From Spirometra erinaceieuropaei (taxonomy: Eukaryota > Platyhelminthes > Cestoda > Diphyllobothriidea > Diphyllobothriidae), in NCBI GenBank assembly GCA_902702965.1, contig CACRXP010000377.1, forward strand, positions 498,348-562,347: 64,000 nucleotides of DNA, written 5' to 3'. The translations under genes were made by a program, and so were the position numbers. The notes beneath the pieces are model-generated. The model ran no database searches. It saw only the letters and a list, made by a program, of their open reading frames with translations, and was not told where the DNA came from. Below are positions 34,801 through 45,620 of this stretch, one piece after another (within the stretch, counting starts at the first letter, position 1; every line of letters starts with the position of its first letter).

Positions 34801-37800
34801 GTGTTGGATTTAAACATTACTCATCGTTTAAAATGTTCAATAGTTGTAGCAAAAATCTGTTGTTTTCAGAAGCGCAAATACATCTTCATTTTCGCATTCA
34901 TAACAGTTTTTATTTGCTAATGATTTAACGGTCTTAAAAGTAAAAAATATTCAAAACGCAATCACAGAAATGGGGCTTTAACTAGAGTATGCAATGACCA
35001 GCCAAGGCGTAAGGGAAAAATTATTCCTTAAAGAGATTACAGAAGACGGAGGTGTCTTATATATCTACACACGTCTTAGTCTCGAGACAATACGACCAAT
35101 CTTTTGACAAATCTATTGCCATTTCTTAACAGTTTTTTTCTCAAACTATTTAACTTATTATGTTGTAACTGAGCTGTAGGTTTTCTTCAGGTTGCATTAT
35201 TTTATTGGGTGTTATTAAAAAGCATTATAACCACAGTATGTAGTAACATTAAGGGAGCAAAGCACAAACGGTATGCGCGATGTGACACCAAAACACTTGT
35301 TTTCAATTATTTTTACTTGGCTTTAACGCCTTTTATAGAAGTTTACTTGTGGAATTTCATAAGCAAAATATTGTAAATCGATTACAAGTTTTACCAAACC
35401 GTGTTTATTCAAGAGAATGCAAGCACCGGGGAAGTAACAGTAAATGTCGCCATTGAAGGAGCGACATTCAATGCATATTCATGCTTCGTCAGCGTTGAAA
35501 GCATCTCGGTGATTTCTGAGTACATTGTGGTTTGGCAAGGTAATTCAGCCAGTCGCAATAATACATATTGTTTCGGATAAATAATTGTTTTATAATTGAG
35601 CTTTTTATTCTGAAAACGTGTTATTCTGTTGTCATTTGGACGAGGATCTTGATAGTGGTTTATATTTAATGACAGCCAGTCAGGTCTGTGGCGAAAAACA
35701 AATGTACGTTTTAACATTTAAACATGGAATAATAACTCGAACATAGGATTGTGAAATCAGTTTAAAATTTGCGATAAGTTACTTTCGCGGTTATTTTTAC
35801 GGCGTTGTAAATACCCAAATGTTTATAACACCTGGCTGCATATAGATTTGGTGATATCTTTCTTTGATGACAGTTTTAAACTTTGGGTTAAACAGGACAA
35901 ATTCAATAAAATGCAAACGAACATCTCGATTCACTTCAGTTTCTTTAAAGGGAATCGTGAGTGTTGAACACTTGAACTTCCTGTCATTTTGACGAAATAA
36001 AGAGAATACCCACATTCGTGTGTGTAGACCCCGAACAGTATTTCAGTCAAAAACAAATGTTACTAAGATGCAGACGGTAATATTTTAACGAGACCGAAAC
36101 TATGTGGACTAGAGAAAGAGGTTCAATTTTTGAAGAAAAACATTACTACTTATCGTCTTTTTAATGCTACTACCATGATAATTCGGTAGATATGTACTTA
36201 TCCGACAACGACTATAGCAACACTAAGTGACCCGGAAGCGAAAAGCGACACACGAGGTGCTTGTATGAGATTAATTTTGTTTCAAATTAACTAAAAACAC
36301 TTTATTTATTCAACAATACTTACACCAATCTTGAAGCTGATTCACCACTTTTCCTGACTGCCAATGGGATGGAGACAAACAATCGGCTTTTGGAATCAAC
36401 TGCTGGGGATTACTACGTTTCCTGGCTGGTATATGCGGGAAAAGCAGAATACTCAGAAGTGAGTATTTCTGTACAGATTTGGAATCTGGAATGCTTTGGA
36501 CAACGTATATCATTAACTCTCAAGAAGGCAAAATATCTTCAAGCTACTAACATCTACCTAAATTCATATCGCATTTATTATCGGCTGGAAAATGTTAAGC
36601 TAACGGGAAACCTCTTTAGCTATTAGTACATCTTCCAGACATGATTATGAAAGACTAGTTGATTAGTTCAAATAAAATATGCCTCTTTTAAAAATATATC
36701 GTTTCCAAAATAGCAGTACTCTGCAAATTCAGTATATTGTGCTAAGCAAGAAATACATTTGCTAATTATTAATGTGCGATAAGGATGTTTTTACCGATAA
36801 AGATAAATGATTGATTTTATGTCATTTAAACATTCGCTTTCATCCGAGCATTGTTTGTTTTAAAACTTTGCCCAACAAACGCCGACGTTATTGACAGTGG
36901 AATGAAAAGTAGTTATCGATCCAAATAAGGGCTGCATTTACTGGAAGTTACTATGCCGAACGTGCGGAGTTTCTAATGTAGATTGCGATTAAAATATGAC
37001 TTTCGCGCAGTCATTAACTCTATGACTCTCAGATTTGATTAACTCTGGATTCTAACGAACAAGACGCCAAAATGTCTAAATTGCATACCTGCTTATCCTG
37101 TATGGCGCTTACGAACTTTTTGACTAAATCCTTTCTACGTGTGGCATAGGCCGCTCGGAAATGGTATTTTTCTAAGTAGTGAATCACGAATATATCAAAA
37201 TGCTGTCTAGAACATTTGACGACAAGTGTAGGCTCTGAATTGCTGCGCAGCCCCAAACGCTCATGTTGTCAAGCAAAAGGTTATTTTTCAACCTTTTAAG
37301 AATGTATTCTAGAGTAAAAATTATTTGCATATCCACTTTATTACGAGAATAACTCCTATTTGCATTTTCTTATGGGCTGCGTTTTCATTTCTAAAAAACC
37401 GGTTGTAATTTATTCCAGGCATTCTCCTGCTCGGATACGTCACATATTATTTGTTCAGGCGTGACTACTTCAAATGAATCAGGCAAATGTGGTAAGAAAA
37501 ATAAATAAGCAGTCGTACAACTTAGGTGTTTACGTTTTTCGATAAGAAATGAATATTAAGGCTAGCTGAGAAAATAGGTATCATGGATTTCCAGAATAAG
37601 CATTGGCGCTAATATCGGTTTTTAAAGTGGACCAAAAGGACTCCTCGATTAAAAAAGTTTAAAAAGTTTTAAGAAACCTAGCATTTCAGCCGTACGCCTG
37701 TTTTAATATGTCAAAGTAGAGTTTGACACATGTTAATTAAGATCGCGTAATCGAATGGTAAGCAAATAATCAGCCGTTATCGATTAAAGGAGGCCAAACT

Positions 37801-40800
37801 CAGTAAAGCACTATGGGACATTCAAACATGATTCTAGCGAATCTTGACTGTTTTCCTCTTCTGAATCATACTTTTAGGCTCAGACTCTATATTTATTCTA
37901 TACTGAAACAATAACGAAGGTTAACCAAAACATAACACTGATATAGCATGCCTAGTAAGTTGCCATAAGCAGGTATCTCATAAGTTGTGTGCCTTCTGTC
38001 AGAGCAGGTCCAGGAAATGTTTTTCTGTTATTATTCAGCAAAAATCAGAAATAATAAACCATGTTTTTTGACTTTGATGCAATATACGCGGCAACTGCAT
38101 AGTCACATTAAAATTTCTAGTCTTCACAGTATTTCCTTGTCGGCCTAATGCAAGGAAGCAACCGTATTATGTCTAGATTACATAATCAATTTTACAAACC
38201 ACTTGAGGAAAATAAATAAGAATACGGTGCTAAATATTTACCAAAATGTTAATTGTTTATTTTAAAGGAGTACAATGGGACGGGGACAGTTTTCAACACA
38301 CCGAAAAGGTGCATGCAGACGCGAACGTACCTGTCGTTCGTTATTGCGCTATTGGGGGCAATGTCCTTGGAAACTCCATATACCTGCTGGGTAAGATTTT
38401 CTAATCAAGGGTAACGATTAAGTGGATAAGAAGAAGAAGAAGAAAAAGAAGTGATCCCTGGAACAACAGTTTGGTTCGCCTGACGTCTCCGATTCGCACT
38501 TGAAGCCATCATCATAGAAAGTGGCAGAAACGGGTTATTTGTGAACAGAAAGGTGCAGTATTGATAGGCCTCAGTCGGTATGCTACCGCATCCATATGAT
38601 AACTAACCGCTCTCCTCTTCATTAATGATTGCTGCCAGTTGGTGCACTAATTTCTTGAAGGTTGACACGCACGTTGTTAATTGTTGAATTCTCATCACCC
38701 GTGTTGCTTACTGTCGTGATGATTATTCTAACATACGACCCACCGGTTTTCACGTTACCTGAGTGGTTTAGTACTTTTTTCACACAATACCTCAGCGCCG
38801 AATATGGAGCTGAGATGTCCTTGCACTAGCATCTTTAATCTAAGGCCACATTTATCACTCACTTGAAACTGGCGTCTGTGGCGTGGGTTCTTTGAATGGA
38901 CCGCGATCTGAAAGTTGGCGTCATTTCTCCGGACCGCAGCCGCGTGTTCGGAAATTTGCGTCCAGATCCGTCTTCCAGTTCCTCCGAACTAGTTACTTTG
39001 CCCTTAATTGTATCAGATCCGGTAAGCGACTCCAGATGCTTCTTGTCGTGACAGAAGTTCTATTGGTCTCATTACCTGACCTCTTCGTTCCAAAGGTCGC
39101 TTCTGCCCCTTATCAACTACTTCCTAGAACTCGCATATTTGCTCGTGTTGGGAATAACTGAATTGTCAGTGATGTGTCATCTTCAGCAAAAGTAAAGATG
39201 TTTTTTTTGATTCTGTTAAGCAAAGTGCGTTATATACAGTATAAATATCACAGAAATGTCCTTTGCTAATTCTTGATTAATATTATATCTGAAGAAAATG
39301 TAGACGTTTTGTTTGTTTGACTTCAATTTCCTAACCTTTTGTGGATTTCGAATAGCCCATTAGGAGCATGTCTATTGTGCGCAGGAGATTTTGGAACGGG
39401 AAACAATAACCAAATCGAACAGCCGCCATGCCTTAAAGAATGAAAGTCCTCAAGAAAATGTCATATAGATCATTCACTTATCGTCTATTTAGGGAGACGG
39501 AAGCCCGAGTAAAAAACCGGATGCTGTATAAATGTAATGCGACATATCACTTTGTTCTCTATACTACATCTGGATAAGACCTTAACTAGTTAGCGTCTTT
39601 AGGCGAAAGAACATTTCACAGTATTCAGTTGACCATGGAATAAAAATGACGATCGAAGATGTCTAAAAGGTTATCAGAATGTGGCAATATCGGCATTAGC
39701 TGCAAAACGTTCTCTGTGAAAACCAGCATTACGATCTCATCTGCGCATTATTCGCTTTTAGAAAACATGGCCAAATAGTGCATTACTATGTTCCAATGAG
39801 GTCCAAAAAGGGCATCTATAGTATGATTTTTATTGTGCCATATATTTAATTCGAACGATTATAGGCCTGAGCTTTGGGCCCACATATTTTTTATCTTACT
39901 GACCACCGCAAAGTGCCTGATATTGAGCCCACGTGATACAATATACTTTGTGTAATTTGGTAGAGAAGTTGAATTATATGATTTGAGATTTACATATTGA
40001 CTTAGGGCGAATAATTTGCGAAATTAATAATCACTGATTCTGCTTGTGGTTTATGATCAGGTGTGACGCAAAAAAGGAATTGGTTTCCGGTCTAAATTAT
40101 CACTCATATTAGATTTCCGCCTTCATCTGAAAGAACTGCAAGGCTTCATTACAAGGAGTCATTACAAGGCCTATTTGTTTCATTTACTATTAAAATACGG
40201 CTGGATACATTAGAATATATGTGACTTCGAAGTATGTATCGAAACAAGTTACCCTGGTCCACACTGTTACTGACCCATATTACCTGAATGTTTTTCTATC
40301 TACAATGTTTAACTTACATATTTTGCTTTCCATAGTACCTGCGACAGGTGACGCAATCTCATTCGTTAGTTTTATTCACACAGACACAAATGCAAGTGAA
40401 CTAAAGGTTCCGTTTCCCAGCATAATGCATTGATACGCTGACATGAATAGTAAGTGCATTGCCTACTTAAAGCAAGCCAAATACAGCGTGACACTTTTGA
40501 ATGCTAAAGCAAAAATCATTTGCAGTAAGCAGCAAAAGACAATATGGATTTTATTAAAGTACCTCAAGTATATAAGAGGTTACGCGATGGGGACAGACGC
40601 CGTATGCCAGGTGCCAATTGAAAGCATTGACAGCCAACATTACCAGGATATACCAACTGCACAAGATCAAGTAACGCACTAACGTACTGGGAAAAATGCC
40701 AAAACGTATTGTAGGCTGGATTTAATTGCCGAAGTGCTTGTACACTTAACCCAATACGGGTCAAAGCGGATGTTTGAAGTCGAGTCTAGTATTTTGCTAA

Positions 40801-41481
40801 TGCAATAAGCCGTCACTTTGGTAAGGGAAAAAACCTCACCGGTTGTAACTGGAATGACCATTTTTCTTCTAATCGGACGAATTAGGGACGTTTATTTTGA
40901 AAACTGAGACTTGGATCTGGACCTTCCGTGGACAGCACGATGGCAATGAGTGAGTGATGCACAGTTGATAGAACCAAAATCCGGGATTATAGTATAAAGT
41001 CACTGAAATCAGAACCAGCAGGTCGATTGGTATAAGCCACGTGCACTGTCAGGTATGATTACGGAATGTCGGGTCGAAATAACGAGCAGGTCAAAGTGCG
41101 TCTACTTAGCGTCACCAGTTGATATTGAGTTGTATGTCTGGGTTTAGGTTAAATATGCTAATGAAAATCATTTTTGCGAGTTCAGACACATTTTACGACC
41201 ACTTATTTTTTAGACGGTGGAGCCGAAAAACTTCTTCAGTTATTCGTATGGAATCGCCTAAATGGCGCAGATGCCACTATCGAAGGGACAGTTTTCCAGA
41301 AGTTGTGGCTGCAGGGTGTCCAGCCGGATGATGTAATATGTACATTAAGAGAAAATATACTTACCTGCCGGATTGAACCCGATAATCTTCGAATCTACTG
41401 GCTGTGGCTTGTAAGAAACTCTGACTTTTATACACTTATTTATTGCAGTTTTACGCCCATACATCAAGTACAAGAAAGTAG
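28803..41481 (+). CDS. Candidate 8-exon gene: secreted/surface protein with two Ig-like domains
   Basis: I do not recognise this gene; it is a model built by hand. Proposed exons: 28803-28881, 30425-30553, 35414-35539, 36337-36458, 37419-37491, 38268-38390, 41214-41410, 41449-41481. All have AG/GT boundaries and compatible phases (1; 1-1; 1-1; 1-0; 0-1; 1-1; 1-0; 0-stop), giving about 293 residues. Exon 1 encodes a signal peptide. Exons 3-5 carry a Cys (YSC), a Trp (VVWQ) and, 63 residues after the first Cys, a second (FSC). Exons 6-7 carry RYC and, 57 residues later, VIC preceded by LQGVQPDD, like an Ig F strand. Each domain has an extra Cys 8-9 residues further on. NAS and NES are possible glycosylation sites. 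Exon 2 looks like half a domain (EYCW), so an exon may be missing. The Ig fold is inference; secretion or surface location follows from the signal peptide. Confidence 0.42.
30727..32500 (+). mobile_element. RTE-type LINE, 3' half with C2H2 zinc-finger tail
   Basis: Plus-strand reading in order: RHDRRTTDMIFVAHQ and FVDMTKAFDMVN (RT motifs, 30727-30866), PERFTQMARQIYDDM, then a break; MDLFSVACENFGLVINTE near 31160; LQMVDNT...STKIDD; LELRWSGQVVRLDDEKL (31606-31660), a region typical of flatworm RTE-like elements; and a low-complexity Thr/Pro/Ser linker. Near 32245 comes a finger, TSPDCDRTFTTHIGLIRHLR, whose first Cys is Ser. The segment that should carry the FADD catalytic box (just before 31150) is deleted, and many stops and frameshifts occur. 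It lies in the proposed intron 2 of the Ig-like gene, same orientation. Confidence 0.85.
33835..34073 (+). mobile_element. Solo-LTR-like element, 239 bp
   Basis: Begins TGTTAA and ends TTTACA (TG...CA), with a TATA motif (AATATATAAGG near 33945) and an AATAAA at 33995-34000, spaced as in a retroviral-type U3-R-U5. A purine-rich stretch (GATGGGAGAAGA) lies just upstream, as a polypurine tract would. No target-site duplication is obvious and no internal coding region adjoins it. It sits in the proposed intron 2 of the Ig-like gene. Confidence 0.45.
34367..34440 (+). CDS. Possible additional exon in intron 2 of the Ig-like gene
   Basis: After a strong acceptor (CTCTTATTTGCAG) a phase-0 frame encodes NSSCFLNIQTTQDDLVIYW. 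This resembles LTCRIEPDNLRIYWL at the end of exon 7 and YTCKVNPEKINIYWL at 1.2 kb. Its only reasonable donor (TTG/GTGAAA) leaves phase 2, which does not fit the next exon at 35414. It may be an alternative or decayed exon. Confidence 0.22.
35797..35980 (-). CDS. Antisense exon-like segment resembling exon 2 of the Ig-like gene
   Basis: After a minus-strand acceptor (ATGACAG at 35981-35987) the frame encodes KFKCSTLTIPFKETEVNRDV and runs to a TAA at 35797. It resembles FEYCWLTLKIPDITEVN of exon 2 (30425-30553), sharing the Cys, TL.IP and TEVN. The phase at the acceptor is 2. It lies between exons 3 and 4 of the plus-strand gene, on the opposite strand, so it would belong to a second, nested or interleaved gene, or to an inverted duplicate. 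I cannot connect it to other exons with confidence. Confidence 0.3.
37076..37245 (-). CDS. Possible minus-strand exon
   Basis: Minus frame with TLVVKCSRQHFDIFVIHYLEK, then a basic stretch, ending at an AAGCAG/GTATGC donor in phase 0. A weak acceptor (TGCGCAG) gives phase 2 at the start. It could be upstream of the 35797-35980 segment, but the phases (0 versus 2) do not join directly. No family recognised. Confidence 0.22.
38429..39160 (-). mobile_element. Retroelement 3' region with (CTT)n tail
   Basis: Read on minus, a sequence containing GGAGACGTCAGGCGAACC leads into a (CTT)n tract (38451-38429 on plus as AAG repeats). This matches my recollection of Penelope-like 3' tails in tapeworm genomes. 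Another PLE in this window, at 58.5 kb, also ends in a CTT-rich run. No endonuclease motif could be read upstream (38500-39160), so the class is uncertain. It falls in the intron between exons 6 and 7 of the Ig-like gene. Confidence 0.4.
39165..41210. other. Intron 6 of the candidate Ig-like gene (3' part)
   Basis: AT-rich. Open frames at 40221-40433 and 40443-40682 (+) have no recognisable domain. I see no repeat family here. Confidence 0.35.
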
Positions 41482-41670
41482 AAAAAGATATGTATCAAAT
41501 GGAAAAGCTTTGGATATTATCAATTTATAAATGTGTTTAAGAGTGATTTGTGCCCTCCCCTATATACTCTCTATACTTTGAGCGTTCAAGACTTCTGGGG
41601 AAAAAGTTGATATTGTATTTGATCAAATTGTGAAAAACTCGATGACCTCAGTGTAATTCGGATCCTTGGC

Positions 41671-41676
41671 AATAAA
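41671..41676 (+). promoter_or_regulatory. Possible polyadenylation signal after the Ig-like gene
   Basis: AATAAA lies 190 nt after the proposed stop at 41479-41481. The motif is common in AT-rich DNA, so this is only supportive. Confidence 0.25.
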
Positions 41677-41937
41677 GGCGTACATTAAATACAGTTGGTG
41701 TCCTAACCGCCTGACATACGATGCCACATCGAGGCTGCCGATATTTTTCTAATATGATGCAAGGAATTTTTCCTATTTTCCATAAACACGAATTTATTAA
41801 ATGGGCAGATATTTATTTGGTAATTGATAAGTTAGGACATTCTGCTTAAGCATTCGGCCTGCCTGGTATGTTCAACAGTCCCAGTAGATTGGGCGGGTAA
41901 ATTGACTCAAATATGACTGAAATCACTGCGTCCATTT

Positions 41938-42012
41938 GGACCTCTTAGCGCAGACCGTTAAAGCGTTGGCTGCACTAAAGTCAGCTCTTTGCTGTCATGG
42001 TTTCGAATCCCA
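41938..42012 (+). repeat. tRNA-like sequence, probably a SINE head of a second family
   Basis: TTAGCGCAGACCGTTAAAGCG resembles an A box and D arm, and GGTTTCGAATCCC is a good B box, 40-45 bases apart. Stems do not pair well enough for a functional tRNA. It differs from the tRNA-Arg-derived family at 6.3 kb. Confidence 0.4.
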
Positions 42013-42299
42013 TCAAAGTTGTTGGTGTTTCCAACACTGGATAGAAAGACTCATTTATATCTGCCCAAAAATACCAATTAAGATAACAAGTTGTACCAAT
42101 AGAATGTCCGTTATGGATACAGTTTGCATTGCGTCACATTGCAATCTGTTGGAAAGTGGAGGAACTTCCAGTAATATCGACAGTGGACAAGTCAACTAAC
42201 ATGTATGTTTGACCATCTCTGCAATCGGGGAGGTCAACTTGGCATAAAACCAGAAGTGGCGTACATAAGTGTATAAAATAGCATTTTAACCGCCTACGA

Positions 42300-42800
42300 C
42301 AAACTGTCATACGTTGAGCCCGAAAGGTTGCCATATACTGAACTCTGTTCCATTACTATCGACGATGCATGCGCTGCCCATAACATTAACGGAAATTTGT
42401 GCGATTTGTCTGATTTCTTCAGACTGAGGTCGTCAATTTACCATTTAGTCAGTGACAGACAAGAACACCGAAAAACGAAGTTTATTCTATTAATTCTTTT
42501 TCCATCGTGGACTGCAGGTGGGGAACCATCAAGTACACTTGTCCCCCGTGGTAGTAGATTTTATCCTATTTGCTAACTGCAAGGGTGCCGTCAATGTAAC
42601 ACGCCCAAGACATGGGTTTATACTGCCAGAGCAGTCGTCGATTGAGTTGTTGCAGAACCACCTGGGCAATGAACACGGAGTTTGATGAACCCATTGGCGT
42701 GCCCTTAGTTTCCTCAAATGTGATCCTTTGAAGTTAAAGACTATCGTAAAGGTGAGCGCTATGAGTTATGTTGAATTCTGATCTATCGACTAGTCATCGT
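42300..42800 (-). mobile_element. Penelope-like element, RT palm fragment
   Basis: Minus reading, high to low: TFEETKGTPMGSSNSVFIAQ (RT motif with the conserved KGTPMGSP-like core), VVLQQLNRRLLWQYKP, ACYIDGTLAV (the catalytic YVDD box, here YIDG), then FFGVLVCH...LNGKLTTSV (the SFLDVLV...DGSL region). Stops and frameshifts occur after the catalytic box. It is dead, since the second catalytic Asp is Gly. This fragment covers the part missing from the 21 kb element, but the two differ in sequence and are separate insertions. Confidence 0.8.
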
Positions 42801-43255
42801 TCTTAAAGCACTTTTGACGTGGCAGGTCACTAATCGTTTCGATCGCAAGGGCCAATGGTCTATTAGTACATTTTTTGATTAGTAGGTAATGACTCTGGTG
42901 CCCATCATAAAAACAATAAACACAATATGCATCTTAAATCCACACTTTACTGAACTGTCGCCGGTAATGTACTCATTTACAGACTATATGATCGACAGAG
43001 TGAGACTGCAACGACAATTGCTTCGATTATTAGGGGCCGAGTAAATAGTGATCATTCCCATGTACTCTCGATATTATAAATGCAATTATATACATTGAGC
43101 ATAAAATATAGTCTCATGTGTAGTTTCGGGACAAAGCTGCATAAAACGTGCACATGAAATAAGGTAATTAATTTCATGGCCAGCCGTAGATAGCCTGTAT
43201 GGTGAGTGTCGTCTTTTCTTAAAAATCAAACGATCCAACTGCCTTTGAACACATT

Positions 43256-43507
43256 CGCGGATCAGATCAGATCAGATTTATTAAGGGAAAAGTAGGCGAG
43301 CGCCTTTGAACTCCCTTTTGGTCACAATAACGTCATAAAAAACCATGTGTAAGGCAAGTGTGAAAAAAATTAGGTAAGTAATTACATACAGCAAGCATTG
43401 GTCACTGGTATGAATTTGTCTGTGAATGCCTTCTGTGTCAAGATTGTACAATATCCAGTACGGCAATGAATGGACCAAGTAATATCAAAGCAAGCGCATA
43501 TGTGGCG
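43256..43507 (-). mobile_element. LINE 3' end with (GATCT)n-like tail, cut by the assembly gap
   Basis: Read on minus, the sequence ends in TTAATAAATCTGATCTGATC at 43260-43285, a short tandem repeat tail of the kind seen at CR1-type LINE ends. The adjoining 200 bp have an open minus frame (43478-43281) without a recognisable domain, and the rest is hidden by the N run. Confidence 0.4.
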
Positions 43508-43569
43508 NNNNNNNNNNNNNNNNNNNNNNNNNNNNNNNNNNNNNNNNNNNNNNNNNNNNNNNNNNNNNN
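43508..43569. other. Assembly gap (62 N)
   Basis: Run of N. True length unknown. The flanking LINE tail suggests a repeat caused it. Confidence 1.
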
Positions 43570-45380
43570 TAGGGCAGTATCTGGTGATAAGTTCACTATT
43601 TAATTTGGTAGTGAGTTGTCAAACTACACGCTGACAGGACGAAAACTTCCTATGGTCTACTCGCATAGCCTTGGAGATATCTTCAGCTTTGAACAAACAG
43701 CCGTGTTCGCGAATAATTCAGAATGTACACATTAGGTTGCACTTTAACCATCTGTAGGATTGAGAAAATGATCTGCGTTAGATCAGTCTTTCTGAATATG
43801 ACAATGTCCTAAGCGTAAGATGGCAAAACATTACACCATAGTTTCATTCGACCGACTGTGACCGCCTTTATTTTTCCGAGAAATTGGTCGGCTACGTACA
43901 TCTTCGTTTAAGAGGCCGCAGTTACAAACCTCAGCTTCCGGAATTTGCCAGTTTGTAAGCCCACAAATAGGCGAACCTCGGAGTGGGACAATTTATAAGA
44001 AAGTATCATTTGACTTGTTTAATTTTGCGAGACCATAGAATCGTGCCAAGGCTGCTTCTGTGGTTTTGACATAAACCAGCTCTGGATCGTAATGACCTTG
44101 TCCTTCGGTAGTTTACGTTCTATAGCATAATGACTGACCGGCTTGTGTCAGCAGGCAGAATTACTATTTTGGTGTCCATTTTCATCACTCTTAAAGCCTT
44201 TTATCAGTGCCACATGAGCAAGAGGTCCTTCGCCTCGTCTGTGACGGCAATTTGGCGTGGCATCGATTCGAAAACAGCGATGAACTTGTGCGGATCAAGG
44301 TTGCTTCTGCTAAAGGAGGATCCATGTTTTATAACTCTAGTTTGCACCTCACAATGAGACGTGCGCTAACGTGTGTTCAGTCTTCTGGGCCCGTTCGATC
44401 TGCAACGTCAAAACATTCACCGATATATTTACATTCCTGTTAGCAAAGTTTCGTCGTCCCAAAGAAAATAGAGTGTTCTTTGATTCGATAACAAATATCT
44501 CATTGCATTGGCTTGTGAGCATCACCCTGGGGTTCTTAAGACTGCGTACGCATTTATTTACTCGAAGGTGGCATTCTTGCATGAGCACCTTCGCCATTCG
44601 ACGCGTTTATGTTGTGATTGTAGGAGAAGCATTTAGGCATAACACAGTTGGTCTTCGCAGCACAGAACAATCGGGGCCGCCAATTATCTCCACGGTCGAC
44701 GATAGCGGAGGCAACAGTGGTCAAGTTGAAATGCGGGCCGGATGCAGCCCCACGGGTGGCTACGCATTAAACCATGTGCGTCATAAAATAAGAGATACAC
44801 GACCGACTATCTATTTTCCGAAGACAAGTAGGCGAAATGACCACGCGAAGCGACAGACCTCCAATAAACCTCACCCCGTGAACATTTCTCCTTTTTGACA
44901 TTTTACCTGTAAAATTGCATTTTCACTACGATTGATGAGACATATACATATATCGCATGGAGACTGTCATTCTTTGTGTCATACAAGTATTTGGATGACA
45001 AGCAAATATGTACAGTTAACGTCCTTACAACATATTTTAGAATTGCCGCAGGACGATTATACGGATTAGAAAGCTGAGAGATCAATCAATCTTCTTCCAT
45101 GTCGTAAAATAATTCAGACAATATTAATATGTCACAAACGCTAGTGAAATCTAGTTTAGCTGCCTCCATTTGTAAAACGTTCGCAAATTTTTTAATCTGT
45201 TATTAAGTAAACATGGTATTAGTCCGTTTTGTGAAACGTTTAGCAAACGAGCATATATCTGCTATTGTAAATAATATTTACCCTTTCTGACAGCAGTTGA
45301 AATGGACTTTTAAGCATCCAAATTTCTGTTTTCCTATATTGTTCACTGACTACAATTCCTGAAATATACCTAAGGAACCA
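43570..45380. other. Stretch with a 175-codon frame of unknown nature
   Basis: The plus frame 44371-44898 is one of the longest in the window, but its second half is GC-rich (STVDDSGGNSGQVEMRAGC) and unlike its first half, which suggests a repeat-derived mosaic. A shorter frame, 44130-44357, has a hydrophobic segment (ITILVSIFITL) after a CAGCAG acceptor. None can be assigned. Confidence 0.25.
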
Positions 45381-45386
45381 CAAACA

Positions 45387-45620
45387 ATGGAGATTTTGAA
45401 CACGTTGGCAGCCGATGAGGCCTTCATTTTTACAGCATCTCTGTGGCGTTGTTACGGACATTCCCTCATTTTTGATCTTGGGGTATCCGCGCAGAACATG
45501 AGCAATGTCTATATTCCGGAGGACATTGATGAAAATGTGAATATATCATCTGCATTCTACGCTATTTTGCAGAGAGCATTTCAACATAGCTGCAGGTCTA
45601 AAACTGAATACAGCATATGA
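45387..45620 (+). CDS. Exon-like open frame with a Cys-containing beta-strand pattern
   Basis: Encodes SLWRCYGHSLIFDLGVSAQNMSNVYIPED. The Cys followed about 18-20 residues later by VYI is similar to exons 2, 3 and 6 of the 28.8 kb gene. A good acceptor (TTTTTACAG at 45427-45435) gives phase 1 as in those exons, but I find no phase-1 donor. It may be a further paralogue or chance. Confidence 0.25.
   Translation: MEILNTLAADEAFIFTASLWRCYGHSLIFDLGVSAQNMSNVYIPEDIDENVNISSAFYAILQRAFQHSCRSKTEYSI

Noticed and set aside
35409..35717. 102-codon minus frame opposite exon 3 of the Ig-like gene
   Set aside because: The plus reading has splice sites and family similarity. The minus frame has neither.
36337..36462. 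Alternative end of exon 4 giving a 126 nt phase 1-1 exon
   Set aside because: The donor GTGAGT at 36459 is stronger, and using it joins exon 5 in phase and places the second Cys at the expected distance.
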